NCBI GenBank assembly: GCA_031841125.1 | Contig: CM063106.1 | Span: forward strand, 68,560,101-68,624,100 | Source of the DNA: Acanthococcus lagerstroemiae | Lineage: Eukaryota > Arthropoda > Insecta > Hemiptera > Eriococcidae | Length of the DNA stretch: 64,000 nucleotides | Reading direction: 5' to 3' | Part shown: piece after piece, positions 22,449-34,830 of the stretch | Layout: every line of letters begins with the position of its first letter | How positions within the stretch are numbered: position 1 is the first letter of the stretch | Notes under the pieces: model-generated | Databases searched by the model: none | The model's input: only the letters and a program-made list of their open reading frames with translations | What the model was told of the DNA's origin: nothing | Made by a program: the position numbers and the translations under genes

Positions 22449-24410
22449 CAGGTCCGTGCTCAGAAATTATACAAGGGGGGGTGAGCATATATTTTATGTT
22501 AGGTTAGGTTATAGAGTTCATTTATTGATTTTTGATGGAGTTTAATTCACATGAAACACATTATGTGTAATTATTTTATATTCAGTCGTCAGTAATCAAG
22601 AAACTGATTCTGCGAGGTACTGAAAAAAACTCGCCCAAAACTCTTTGCACGTTAATTTCGACATTCAGTGAGGCTAAACCATTCAGCCTATCTTTAGACG
22701 CTGCCGATCTGAGGTATGTTTTGAGACGGCGCAGCGTTGAAAAGGACCGTTCGTTTGTTGCTGTTGTCACAGTCAAAATTACCAGAACGTGAAGTATTTG
22801 ATGGACATTTGGAAACGCGTTATCATGGCAAATGTCGAGTGCTTCAAGTGCATTTTTGATGTCCTGCCCGGCAATGCGTTGATGCCAAAGCTTAACTTCG
22901 TGTATCCAGATGTCACGGGAATCATCATGCAGAATTGAGGAGTATGGTGCAAATAGTTCTGTGCATGACTTGTCATTGAATGTTTTCATTTTTTGAGGGA
23001 AGAGGCAGGCGAAATTCGATAGAAAATTACGATAATTTGAAACCCGATCTTGCAAGTGTCTCACGAACAAATCAATGTAAGATATGTAGGTTATAACTCG
23101 AAAATAATCTTCAACTGAATTAGTTTGTACGTTGGAGCGATGAGTTTGTCTCAACGTGACCCTTGGTGCTCGCAATTGAATGTCGTACTCTTCACTGATT
23201 TTGCTTACAGTTTTAAATACTTCTTCGAAGTTTTCCTCGGCGTTTTCTCTTTTATTTTCATCAAACCCTGTTTTGCAGCATCAGCCAGTTTGATAGCCTC
23301 GCCAAGATCCTGGTCCTCTGCTTGGAGTAATCGACTCAAAGACAAAGTCAAAGAATGTACAGTGCTTAGAATATGCATCGATATCTCTGTAAATCAGATT
23401 GAATTGTCAGTACCATGTATTCATATCATTGATCCGAATTCTAAATTCTAGATGTTAACGTTGAACATAAGGATATCTCAATTTTACCTGGAAATTTTGA
23501 GGTCTTTATAGCTGAAAGCAGTTGAAAAGCTCCTGATGAAATCGTCGGATCACTCCAGGTTGTTGAAATCACTTCAAGGGCACAAATTACTGCCGGTTGC
23601 AAATGCAAGTAGGTTTCAACCAATTCATGTTGCTCGACCCATCTGGTATTACAAAATTGTTTCAGTTTATTTAGTCGATCATTCTTCAGCTTTTTATCCA
23701 GAGTGATCTCACGCTAGAGAGCGTTCTTGCGTTTTGGATGTATGAAAAAACTGTGAACACTTTGAAGAGTTCCCAAACAGTTTTTGATGTCTTTTATATC
23801 GCATGCAGAGCTGACCGCCAAATTAAAACTGTGAGCAGCGCAATGCGAGTAGAACGCTAGTGCATGAATCTCTCTGATGACAGCTTGGGCCCCATGAAAT
23901 TTCCCCACTCACAGCACTCGCTCCATCATATCCTTGACTAAAAAGAAACTTGCACTCGAGTCTGGAAGATTTAAGGAAATCGAGATAAGTAGTCCCTATT
24001 CCTTTTCCAGTAAAATCAGTGATAGGGAGAAAACATAAAAAATCTTCATGAATTATAAACTTGCTATCGTGTTTATCCAAATATCAAACGCAAATTGAAG
24101 GTTGTTCCACTCCTGCAATGTCCGGTATGTCATCTCGAAGGAAAGAAAAACGTTTTGATTTGTTCACTCGATTGATATGGTGATTAAAGATCAGATTGTG
24201 ACAAATAGTAATCAGTTCATTCTGGATTCGGTTGCTTATGTGCTTAGCATTTTTTGGAGAATTACTTAATTGCTTCTTTAACTGCTCATCTGTTTTTGCT
24301 CGGAATATCAATAGAGCTCGAAAATTTCTGTCATTTAGGAGAGAGGCATGTAAGAGCACGCTCTTAACATTTGGAAGCTCATTTCTCTGGGAGTTACTGG
24401 AGGTCTAATA
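22449..24410 (-). mobile_element. hAT transposon relic
   Basis: The broken transposase below occupies most of it. A plausible terminus is CAGGTCCGTGCTCAG at 22449. The opposite end was not found. The transposase N-terminal part gives way near 24410 to the repeat array that starts about 24455, so the element appears truncated. Confidence 0.6.
22582..24359 (-). pseudogene. hAT transposase, ZMYM1/KIAA-like type, frame-shifted
   Basis: Five minus-strand frames line up in the right order. 24359-24084 includes NSPKNAKHISNRIQNELI and the first catalytic-Asp region, degenerate here as FLRDDIPDI. 24080-23823 includes FLPITDFTGKGIG and QGYDGASAVSG. 23850-23714 includes HCAAHSFNLAVSSACDI. About 23680-23441 includes CNTRWVEQHE. 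23175-22582 ends with the hAT dimerisation motif ATNERSFSTLRRLKTYLRS. These are hallmark blocks of hAT transposases related to ZMYM1-like proteins, which cut and paste DNA in the nucleus. At least three frameshifts or stops separate the blocks and no N-terminal zinc finger is visible, so it is inactive. Confidence 0.9.
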
Positions 24411-24454
24411 TTAGGAACAGAAATTGTTTGCAGTTGAATGACTCCGCAAAAGTA

Positions 24455-24870
24455 TTGAAGATAGTTTTGAACATGGCTGAAGGTCCCTTGGAGTAGGCAT
24501 CCTAAATAGTCTGGAAGAGTACGAAATACGTCTGGATAGGTCTTAAATAGTCTTAAATTTATCTAAAATAGTAAACAAGTTTGAAGAAGTCGTAGGGAAT
24601 TGGAATGAACTCTCAAATAGTCCTAGTCAGACCTGGAATAATCTTGAATAAGTTCGGAAATGTTGAGGAGTCTTAAATAAGTTAAGAAGAATAATCTCAG
24701 TTTTTATTCTGGCTGATAATAACCCTCCGTACCCTCTCCTCCGGAGTATCTGATAGGTCCTCTGGTTACATTTTACTTCGAAAAGGCCAAAAAATTGCTT
24801 TGGATAACCACTGATTGATTCAAATCTGTTGAGAGAACAATTTTCACATTTTGTGGGATTCCTCTTCAAG
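24455..24870 (+). repeat. AGTCTTAAAT array with a non-repetitive right flank
   Basis: From 24455 to about 24690 short words such as aggtcttaaatagtcttaaa and gaggagtcttaaataag follow one another at roughly 10-25 bp intervals. The right flank (aagaataatctcagttttta onwards) is shared with the array ending at 36800, so this is a dispersed element and not random AT-rich sequence. Confidence 0.65.
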
Positions 24871-27059
24871 TTTACTGTGTGCATTCTGTGTCAATAACGA
24901 GGTCTAATTTAGATAAGGTTAATTGTAGAAGAACTGAGTCAGCTCTTTGACTTATAGAAATGGAATGTTTTTTATTTATTTTTTCTTGAATCCGGCACTT
25001 AAGGCACATTGACTACTTTCAAATGTCCGGGTGTCATGTTCGGTCTTCGGTTGCAGGCAGCCCCCCCCCCTATACAGAAAAAAAATTGTAGGTAAGTTGA
25101 GTGCAGGTTATCAAGCTTCGGTACGTTTGAGAAATGAATATTTGAACATTTTTCCGTCGGAATTCCTGATCTTCGTTTCACTTGCATAGTGATGCAGCCC
25201 AAGAAAAAGTTACCTACTTTGAGTTGAAAAAGTTGAATTTTCCGGTGACTCGATAACCTTTCATATATTCGCCTACGGACCTGCTATGTTGCGAGCAGAC
25301 CGAGACGCCACCGAATTTTACGCTGAAATTCACATCATTAACCAGTCGTCGACCCATCGTATCTGGCGAATCCGTTGGTGAGTGACCGGCATGGATCAGC
25401 ACAGCTTAGCACCAACGCAGCCAGCACACAACCCGGCTAGAAAACCGAAGCCAAATTTTAATAACGCCGAAATAATTTTCTAACCTTTTTCGTACTGACA
25501 CGAACCCGTCAAATTGTGCGCCCCGCCGCCCCATCAGAATAGATCTTGGCACATTTTTATTCTTTCGAAGCGTTGACGTCATCCGCACTGGTGATGTACG
25601 ATGTCAATATCAACAAAATACACGGCTTGCGGAAAGCTGGCAGAAATCACACCGATTTTAAACATCACGTACTTGAAAAAAAAGAGAAGAGAGAAAAAGA
25701 AAGTAATTAGAGACTTGTGTTGACTGGGGCAAGTGGCGAAGGGAAAGAAATGCTCGTTTATCGCAGTCATTTTGGACGCACTTCGAGTATGAGAACAATT
25801 TTAACTTGATTTGCGAGCAAATCACAGGCTGTACGATAAGCCGAGTCATGAAGATTAAGTTACAACTAAACGCCGGACTGTGCTCCGAGACCTTGAAATT
25901 TGAGGGTCAAATTGGAACCCCAGTTTCGATTTTCAGATCAAACTCAGCCCTGAAGTATTAACACCCAATCAATTCACTGACTTGTGATGAATGCGTAAAC
26001 AAAATATTCTTCGTTCATGGAGTCTTCGGGGTCATTCCAGTCAGAGCCGTAGCGTGACCACTTTTCCAAAGGAGGAAGAGAGGTAACTTAAGGCGAAATC
26101 ACAAATTTCACGACAAAAAAGCAAGGAAAAAAAAGAAGCAAAAACGGTTTTGGCATTTCTGCTTGAGGGAGTAGCTTGCAAGTTCGGGGGATGCACCCGA
26201 GCTTGATTTCAGTCTGGAACTCACATAATTTTCAAATCGCCTTTTAGGGTGATGAATATTCACGTTTTTATTTTAAACAGACTATACCTTTACACAAGAG
26301 CGGTACAGGTCTATTCTTTTCATTTTTATTATTTTGGAGTGCCGGAATAAGTTTCGTGACTGATAAGAATGAGTATTTTTCAGATGATTACAGGTCTGCA
26401 GTAAAACTTATAAAGTATGTAGCTTAAAAATTACCCCAGAGGATTATAAATAGTTTGTCGTATGACTGAAATTTTGCGCCTCTGAAGTGGGTGAGTGTCG
26501 GCAAATCGAAAATGTATACGACCTCTTTGTAAACAACTGTACTCGGCGTATTTTACAGAACTTCGTCGATTACGTTTCATCGAGCCAAAAAATTAGTCGT
26601 TCTTTGCTCGAAGTCCTTGCTGTTATAATAATTTGAAAAGACGCAATTTCCACGTTACCAACTCATTCATTCATTTATCTAGAGTAGTATTATTTTGCCA
26701 GTTTGCTCCAATATGTAGCTTGAAAATCTAGAGAGAAAAAAAAAACGAAAAAGGTGTGGTCTACCGTGGGCAACTTATCACATGGGGAAAACAAATGGAA
26801 AAGAAATTGATAGACGAATTTCACTGGCCTGGGCGAAATACTTTTGAAAGAAATATTCAAGAGAGCATTCAAATCACAGAAGAAATATGTGTACAGTACC
26901 TACTCTATTTTATGGGTGTCAGACCTGGAAACTAAATGATAAAATGATAAACCGAGTAAAAGTCACTGTTGATAACGCTACTAGCGCTCCTACAACAAGT
27001 TATGAGAGGCCGATATTACCACCGGTATCCGATATTGCCCCAGTTGACAGTACTTGATT
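24871..27059. other. Spacer, no recognised gene
   Basis: A C-run at about 25062-25071 and a hAT-like terminus CAGAGCCGTAGCGTGACC at 26043 with no matching partner. Short ORFs have no domains. Confidence 0.4.
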
Positions 27060-27240
27060 AATTTTGATTGAATCTGAATAAGTCTGAAGGGTCCTTACAC
27101 CGCTTTTCAGAGTCTGAATAAGTCTTAAATCAGTCTCAAGAATTTTTACTGAGCTTTAACGCAGTTTCAAGGAATCTTAACTCAGAATTAGGAAGACTCA
27201 CCGGGCTTTGTTGAATCTTTACAATCTCACCGAGTTCCTA
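27060..27240 (+). repeat. AGTCT array, short copy
   Basis: Words such as gaatctgaataagtctgaag and gagtctgaataagtcttaaa continue the family of 24455 and 35895. Confidence 0.55.
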
Positions 27241-27299
27241 AAATGCAAAAAGAGCGAATATTTTTTGATTTTCCTACAAATTTGGACAAAAAACAGTGT

Positions 27300-27560
27300 A
27301 ATATTATTACGTCACTCAGCGGCTGAGTGATATCCTAATCACCTTGCATTTTCATGACACGGGGGCGCGTTCGACTACCAGAGCTACAAAGCTAATGAAC
27401 TGGTTTCGGCTCTCTCGGCAGCATCCTAGTAAACAGAGTAGTACCAGTCATAGGGGATAGATAGCGTGCTCTAAAGTCTCTTACCAGTTCTCAGAAACAA
27501 GGTGTTATAGGCGAGGCGCACTGTGAAAAGGTACCATCCTACGTCGGAGAGTTTGTTTTT
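27300..27560 (+). mobile_element. Degenerate tRNA-derived SINE, family B
   Basis: A box-like (GCGGCTGAGTGATA) and B box-like (GCGTTCGACTACC) sequences are spaced as in a tRNA. The body segment gcatcctagtaaacagagtagtac corresponds to tcatcctagcaaacacagctactac in the copy at 51610. Confidence 0.5.
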
Positions 27561-27668
27561 GAGTTTTTTGTAGAATCTGATGGAGCACAAACGTACCTGC
27601 ATTAAAAAAAAAAAAATTAAGTCTAGGTTTAGCACAGACTGAAATAGAAGCAGCTTAAGTTTGAGATG

Positions 27669-28207
27669 CAGGGTGTCTACCGGTCAAGGAAGTCATGGAA
27701 AAGTCAAGTATTTTGGAGAGTGGTCAAAGAAAGTCAAGGAAGTAAAGGAAAAGTCAAGTAGTTTGGATAGTGGTCATGAAAAGTCATAAATTTTTCATTT
27801 AAATTTTCTCAAAATTACTATCACGAATTTTTTTTACATTACAAGTAAATTTAAAGTAATTTCGATGGGAATAGGAGAATTGTATCCGAGTGGAATCCAA
27901 ACATTAGTGTTAAATATTTCCTGCGTTCAGTGAACCGAACCCTATTTTTAATTGTTGAAAAAAGTTTGTCATTGTCATACCTACATATTGCTTGACTTAA
28001 AATATTTTCAGATAATTACATAATATCCTTTTTCATAGTATTTTTTAGTGTTTCCATTTATTGTGAGCTCTCCCCCCCCCCCCACCTTGGTAAGGTTCTA
28101 CGAATAAGATTATATTTGTATGTGTGTAAAACGGTTATGAAAAAAGTGAGAAAAGGTCAAGGAAAAGTCAAGGAATTGGAAAATTTGGACCCGGTGTAGA
28201 CACCCTG
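27669..28207. mobile_element. CAGGGTGTC-type MITE, TSD AGATG
   Basis: Ends CAGGGTGTCTACCGG and CCGGTGTAGACACCCTG are inverted repeats. AGATG is exact at 27664-27668 and 28208-28212. Subterminal GGAAAAGTCAAGGAA motifs recur near both ends. 539 bp, non-coding. Confidence 0.88.
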
Positions 28208-28212
28208 AGATG

Positions 28213-28809
28213 TGAAATCTTAATTTTGAGAAAAATGCATTTAAAGTAAGTTGTGAAACAGAAAAACACGCAAATAAATTGATGTTTTGGCATCTACTGC
28301 GCCAATGTGTGTCAAATTTCGCAATGATATCCTGCGAACATGTACCAAAACATCCTGCGAGGTTCACAGGCAGTCAATACATGTACGTAGAGGAACTACA
28401 ACTTTAAAGATGACAGTCTGTATGAAGAGCAAGTGAAGGGTTGGTTTTGAAAAACAGCTAAGTCCGAAAACGAAGGTCCGCAAGGTCATACATTGAAAAC
28501 AATGGACTCATCGGTAACGCGATAATAGGTAAATTATGCGCACTTGTAGTGATAACGCGCGCACAAACGTAAACAAGATTGATGCGACTTATGGTACTTT
28601 TTTTGAACACCAGTGTGTAGATCGTAAATTCATTTATAAACTTGAAATATCGCACTTCCTAGAGGACTACTTTGTTCCGTGTACTGTGGCCAGGTGTTGT
28701 CTAGTAGGCAGTTGCCATTAAAATTCGAAAAACAGAATTCCCAACTTGAAAACACATGTTGTATGCAGGGCGAAGTTCACGTTTCCGACCTATCGTACCT
28801 TTTCACAGA
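28213..28809. other. Spacer, nothing recognised
   Basis: No gene or repeat identified. The 28784-28810 segment resembles the complement of 27518-27549. Confidence 0.4.
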
Positions 28810-28945
28810 AGGCCTCAGAGTATCTGAAGGATTGTTGCTCTGTTGTGTGTATCTCGTGGGTCGCTTACTCAATGTTGTGAGACACATATCTAGTAATATT
28901 CCCATACCCTCATATACTGTAAGGCAACAAACCATGGGGAAAACA
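28810..28945 (+). mobile_element. SINE family B tail fragment
   Basis: atctgaaggattgttg, then tgttgtgtgtatctcgtggg and cttactcaatgttgtgagac match 51808-51870 of the fuller copy in order. The tRNA-like head is missing. Confidence 0.5.
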
Positions 28946-29268
28946 ATGTTTACTCTGTCTATTGAGTGGTGCGAAATAATCGCTTCAGTCGTTGAGTCCG
29001 GCTATGGACATGGAACTTTATGAAGACGATGTATACTACTCAACCAGGGAGGAAAGCAAGCGTTTTCAAGAGTACAAAGTGTGCTGCAGGAGTCGTGGCC
29101 AAGTCCTGCAAATTGTACGAGTGACATCGCTTCCTTCACTACATCCTTAGCAGTATTATTTTCGTCATAGTCGAAAATATGGACGGACTTAATTATCGGC
29201 TACGACACGATTAATGAAAGCATGACGATGGTGAGAAGAAGAGCTAAACCAGTCTGTGTCTCATATAA

Positions 29269-31636
29269 GTCTATGCACTAACCGCAGATTACGAGGAAGA
29301 TGACATAGAAAGGAACGAGAGAGGTGGCAGATTAATAGACTTCTGCCTAGACAAGGGACTATTTGTAGCCAGCACGAACTTCCGACATCATCTGAGGAAA
29401 TTGTACATCTGGAGGTCTACAGGAGAGATATATCGAAACCAAATGGATTACTTTGTGGTGAGCAACCGCTGGAAAACATCGATATCCGGAAAAGGCTGCG
29501 GTAGCGACCACCAGCGACTAGTAGCAGAAATAGCTCCAAGACTAAGAACGAAGAAAAAGCCAAATGCGAATGAAAATAGATGGTACTTACTGAAGAATCC
29601 TGCATACAAAATCGTAGTCAAGGAAAACCTGGAAAAACTCGCTGCCCAAAGAGAAATCGTGGACTTGAATGCCGAGGCAACATGGCTCAGAATGAAAGAG
29701 AGCCTGGAAACAGTGGCAAGGATGGTACCAAAACCAGCCAAAACGAGGGGGAAATGGATCACGGATGGAGGAAATCGAGGAGCGAAAAGTCCGGAGAACT
29801 GCAGAACGAAAGGAAGAGGAAGCTGTACGAAAAGAAAAACATGGAAGTCAGAAAAAAATGCCGAGACGATAGAAACAGGTATATAGAAGGGATCTGCGAA
29901 GAGATCGAGAAACATCAGCTCAAAAACGAGACCAAAGACATGTTTCAGAAAATCAGAAGGATCACACGGACTTGTGAAGCGAAAGCTATATCTTTGAAAG
30001 ATCGCGACGGAAAAATACTAACAAGCTCAGTGGAAGTCAAACCGAGATGGCGCGAATGCTGTGAGAATCTGATGGCGGACGAAACTGGAAATGCTAGACA
30101 GAGAGACGAAGGGCCAGGCGGCGAGGGAGAGCCAGATATCCTACTATCGGAGGTCGAAGCAGCAGTCAAAAAAATGAAAAGGGGGTAAATCAGTAGGTGC
30201 AGATAGAATAGTTTCGGAAATGCTGATAGCACCAAATTCCTACACTTCATGTGCAACAAAATTTGGAAAGAACAGAAATGGATGAAGAACTGAACTGCTT
30301 CAGTATATATTCCTCTCCGTAAAAAAGAATCAAAATCGGACTGCTCAAACTACAGAACAATTTCGTTAATATCACACGCGAGCAGTTTTACTCAACATCT
30401 TGCACGAACGGATCAAGGCGTACATCCTTCACAGATACCGCCAGAACAGGCTGGTTTTGTCCCTGGCAGAGGCACGAGAGAGCAAATTTTCAATGTTCCC
30501 CAGGTGACAGAAAAAGCTAGGAAGTTCAACAAGCCAGTGTATTTATGCTTCATCGACTACGAAAAGGCGTTCGATAATGTCAGCTGGCGGATACTCTGGA
30601 GTTGTTCAGGAAAACTAAGAATACTGAAGCACCTGATTGCTCTGCTTAAGAGCCTATACGAAGACAACCCTGCTCAAGTGAGAGTAGAAGGAGAACTCAC
30701 GCAGCACTTCAAAACCGCGAAAGGAGTACGACAGGGATGCATACTCAGCCCCATTCTTTCAACGCCTATGGAGAGTGGGTTATGAGAGAAGCCCTGGATG
30801 GATGGGAAGGAGGAGTATCGCTGGGAGGGAAACGAATATCTGACCTCAGATATGCAGACGATACCACTCTGTTAGCCACGACGATAGAAGAACTGAGGGA
30901 ATTACTGAAGAGAGTAGAGGCAGCTAGTATCGCGGCGGGCCTGAGAATAAATAGGTTCAAAACTAAAATTATGATCGTCGACCCCACGAATGACAACCAA
31001 CCAGGGATCACAGATGTGGATGGAATAGAAGTAGTGCAAGACTTCACATACTTGGGCTCCATGGTGTCCAACAGAGGCGGCTCAGAAGGAGAAATAAGAA
31101 GAGCGGCAATCGCAATAACAGCAGTAGGAAAGCTCAACCGAATCTGGAAAAGTCATGATGTTACAAGAACACACCAAGCTGAAAATAATCAACTCCTTGA
31201 TTTTTCCAATCTTTTTGTATGCGCAGCCGAGTGCTGGACAGTGAAAAACACCGACATAAAGCGAATTGAGGCTTTCGAGATGTACTGCTATATGTAGACG
31301 TATGCTAAGAATCTCGTGGACCAAGAAGAGGGCGAATGCGGCGTGAAAGACAGTCTCAGCACAGTCATCAGGAAACGCATTCTCAGTTACTTTGGTCACG
31401 TAATTAGAAGGGACAATCTGGAGAAACTGACTATGCAGGAAGAGTGAAGAGTAGAAGGGACCAAGTCGTGCGGCAGGTCACCCACACGATACATAGATTT
31501 AATACGGAAAATCACTGGCAAGACGATGGAATCATGTGCTAGGACAGCCGAGGATAGAGACAACTGGAGGAGCTTGGTTAACTCGGTTATTACGTGATCA
31601 CGATGCCCGAAACTGAGCGAACGAAGAAGAAGAAGT
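29269..31636 (+). pseudogene. RTE-like non-LTR retrotransposon, broken ORF
   Basis: The copy begins inside the apurinic endonuclease domain (GGRLIDFCLDKGLFVAST, then QMDYFVV and CGSDHQRLVAEI at about 29440-29540). It continues through a linker into the reverse transcriptase: FIDYEKAFDNVSW at 30549, GVRQGCILSPIL at about 30725, RYADDTTLL at 30848. It ends with the FGHVIRRDNLEKL region and a short (GAA)n tail at 31623-31636. The protein copies its own RNA at a nicked target. Frame changes occur near 29740-29880, at a G-run at 30181-30186, in 30260-30480 and near 30770. A stop follows at 31297. The YADD active site is intact, but the ORF is not. RTE clade is judged from the C-terminal style. Confidence 0.85.
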
Positions 31637-31840
31637 TGCCAAAATTCTAACATGACATATCGCCTTATTATCGGTGCTTCCAGATACATATCGTTCCAAA
31701 CGCAATAATTTTCTTCCTTTGGGAAGGAAACGGCTACTTTCCTTTGTGTATATTCATCGTTTAAATTTAGCTGGAAAACTTCGCTTCCTGGAGGCCAGAC
31801 AAATTAACTATCTTAATACCCTTTGAGAAAGAGTATTTTT
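31637..31840. other. Spacer, nothing recognised
   Basis: AT-rich DNA between the LINE tail and a tRNA-like relic. Confidence 0.4.
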
Positions 31841-31921
31841 GGGGGTTAAGAAAGGGATTCGAACCCACAGTCCCTGCCTGTAGCCACGCCTTTGATCGCA
31901 GTTTCCACCATTCGGCATTGT
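31841..31921 (-). mobile_element. tRNA-like relic (SINE head)
   Basis: On the minus strand GCCGAATGG (weak A box) is followed by GGGTTCGAATCCC, a perfect B box. The ends do not pair into an acceptor stem, so I do not call a tRNA gene. Confidence 0.4.
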
Positions 31922-33540
31922 ACATTGTTTTATTAAATAGTCGGATCTCCTAATGACGCATAGCGTTTGAGGCGTTCTAGTTGCATAACTAGTTTCTGTT
32001 ACGGCGATGGTCAGCTCTTCGAGACCGAATCCCTGGCACGCGATCTGAGCGTAGCATGGCCAAATTTTTCCGTTCTTCGATTCGCAGTTCGTGAACTCGG
32101 TCCTTTCTGGAATTTATTTTATTGAAAACACTTTCCCGTGGAAATTTTCCCCGATCGCCCTTTACTCGTCAATAATTCGAGAATATTTTCTCATCAACCG
32201 TGTAAAATGCACGCGTTGTGTATTTTCTGTTAGTTAAAAACGTTGGTAGACGCGCGTGCGTACATGTATTTTTATAATTTGAAAAGGTGAAAGTAAGGAA
32301 TGCGTATACGTGCAGTTGATCTTACCAGCACGGGTGTTTAAAAGCGAACAGTTGGTTATTCGATCGGGGAGAAAGCGACCGTTTTACAAAAATGTCGACG
32401 AATAGCGCACACATGAATGGAATCGCACACTGTAATTACACGATCTTTTTTTATCCGTACCAGCCGCACGGTATAGTTCAATATCCCGAAAATCGAACAG
32501 AAAATCAATATGGATTTTGTATACAGGGTGATGCGAAAATATGTGCACGCATTTGTCTGTACCTTGAGTGGTCTTGCAGAGGTCGGATACTACACTTAGT
32601 GCCAAACTGATCACTCTGCTGACGGCGAAATACATTTCAGTGTGCTTCGTATCTTCTGCAAATGGGCTGTAGGGTGGGATTCCGGGTATGTGCGCTGAAG
32701 AAAGTTCAAATGTACGCCAATATTCCGTATACTAGGTACGTCAGAAAGTGAGCCTTTGGATTCCGTGATCCGTCGAGGGCAACTTGCCTTCGAGCTGGTA
32801 CAATCAATCATTTGAAATCTAATCATCATTAATATATTGTGATGCGCCTAAATCAGTACGCAGTGCAGTGAAACTGAAAGTTCGCTTTGAGAAGTGTCCG
32901 GACGATTTCTCTCCGGTGTTGAGACGATCAACGTGCGGCGGTATAGATTAGGCCAGGTCGTATCGCCTTTGATTAACGATGGCGAGTAGAAAGTGCCATA
33001 GGTCAGGGAATTTCATTTGTCACCTCTGGACTCGCGAGTTGTGTGCCCTGCGTGAGAAAGCGTGAAATTGATAGTTCTGCTCGCTGAAAAGGCGAAAAGT
33101 AGCCCACTATCTGGGAGTGGAAGCCGGGGGAAATGAATTGAAAATTCAGTCAAGACCGTACCGTGCGATTCAGGGAATGTCAAATGAAAATGTTGAGGTG
33201 AATTTTCTCTGGACTACTTACTCTATACAGATTGGGTTATTGCCCTGTGTCGTGTAGAGACGTGTGTAAGGCCAAAAAGCGGATCGACAATGGCGCATTG
33301 TCCGGTGCTGTTCCTTTTTTGTGTACAAACGCAAACATGATTAATGAGTTTGGAAGTGTTATTTTAATAGGTTGTTCTACAATGATAATTGACAGTTTTA
33401 AGCAAGAGTTTGTGTAGTGTAAGTTGCAGTGGTTATGCTATATGCGGCCGTTCCTCTGTGTTCGGGTACTGATATAAAATGGAAACTGGAAATTTTGGAA
33501 GAAAGTTCGGGCAGATGTAAATTATAAAGTGTCGGTTTTT
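31922..33540. other. Spacer with CpG-richer patches
   Basis: 32160-32420 and 32870-33130 are richer in CpG than the surroundings, but no ORF, core promoter or exon can be defended. Confidence 0.35.
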
Positions 33541-33551
33541 AAGAAGGTCCT

Positions 33552-33876
33552 CTTTTCTAATTTTACTCCTAACCCGAGGCCTGGAATTGGTTCAATCGAG
33601 CTCGAATTATATCATCTCTCAGTCAAGTGGAACAGTACACCCAGACCTTTTTTTCTTTCTTTCTAATTTGCTCTCAACCCGAGCCCCGGAGTCCGCCTTT
33701 TCTAGCATTACCTTAGAAACGTTGGGGAGGCTGTTAGGGCTGTCTTAGCCCTCTTCTCTGCTTGCCAAAAAAGCCGGCCTAGGTCGAAATGTAGTGAGTT
33801 GCTACGTGGGCTCGAACCCGGGACCTCCGGATTCGGAGACCAGCGCGCTATCCACTCGGCCAACCAGACCCCCTTC
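33552..33876 (-). mobile_element. Dimeric SINE family A, TSD AAGAAGGTCCT
   Basis: A complete minus-strand family A unit (33876 to about 33660, A box TGGCCGAGTGG, B box GGTTCGAGCCC) is followed by unrelated sequence and then a second family A 3' end (33553-33585). The whole is bounded by AAGAAGGTCCT at 33541-33551 and 33877-33887, so both pieces entered as one insertion. Confidence 0.75.
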
Positions 33877-33887
33877 AAGAAGGTCCT

Positions 33888-34498
33888 ATCGCTATAGTAA
33901 GATCGATTCTTCTTGAAAACCAGAACTCAACTGAAATATTCTTCTCAGGGTAGAACGAAAAAACATTGCGTTCTGATGATGAATTTTCAGGGAAAGTTCA
34001 TTTTAGTGTATCGGTTATGTTTGCTAACTATCATTGAAAAAATTAGACCTAAGGAAGTTTGAGTTGGGGACAGTTTGAATAGTGGTTAGGACTTCTCCGG
34101 ATTTGATTTGCGGCGACCCTCTCCTCTCATCTATACATTTTTGTTTAAATTGTCCTGCCTGGCTGTTATCTGCGTAGCACGATGCGAGCGCCCAGCAAAC
34201 GTTTTTTGTCTCCTGCATTCCTGTACTTCCGATACATGATGCTTCTTCTCATTCTCATGACTCATTCTCCTTTTTCAGACCCTTGATCGGCCAGGCAGGA
34301 TATCAGTTTAGTCTAGTTACAGTTTATGTTTAGCAGTCTCGGTCAGATCTGTTTTTACTATTGATCGTTCAATAAATGCGTGTTGTCTACAAACTCTCAT
34401 TTCTGTGGTTTTGTGTGCCTTCGCTCCAATGCGGACAAAAAGCTTATCTCGTACAATTTCCGGAAAACCTGCAGATTGAAATCATAAATTCTTCTACA
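33888..34498. other. Spacer, nothing recognised
   Basis: No gene or repeat identified. Confidence 0.4.
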
Positions 34499-34556
34499 AG
34501 TAATGCTCGAAAGGGCGGATTCCAGGACTCGCTTTGAGAGTAGAGTTAGAAAAGAA
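34499..34556 (+). mobile_element. SINE family A 3' fragment
   Basis: taatgctcgaaagggcgg through gagagtagagttagaaaag matches the last ~58 bp of the family. Confidence 0.7.
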
Positions 34557-34830
34557 GTTGTGTATGACTTGTCAAGGTTTCTTGAAGACTCTACAAGCCA
34601 TTCTTTAGACACTTCAACTCTTCCAGACATGTCTTAGATACTTGAGGACTGCCAGACTCGTTTACGACTATTCCTAGCGTGGCTAAGACTCTCTCAAATT
34701 CTTCTAGACTTCCTCAAAATTCGGTAGGATTTTTGAAGACTTGTGTAACACTTAACAAGACTATTTTAAAACATATTAGAGATTCTCTAAGATTCTTTCG
34801 AGACTCTATAGGGTTTTTGCAAAGTTATTA
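34557..34830 (-). repeat. AGACT array (reverse orientation)
   Basis: Repeated agactc, agactt and agacac words at short intervals. These are the complement of the AGTCTT words at 36200-36790. Confidence 0.55.

Noticed and set aside
26043..26215. hAT MITE beginning CAGAGCCGTAGCG
   Set aside because: No inverted partner end and no target duplication found. The same holds for CAGGGCCGGCACG near 47352.
29448..29915. Minus-strand ORF of 155 codons
   Set aside because: Antisense to the RTE-like endonuclease region; the sense strand has the recognisable domains.
29945..30259. Minus-strand ORF of 104 codons
   Set aside because: Shadow of the plus-strand RTE-like reading frame.
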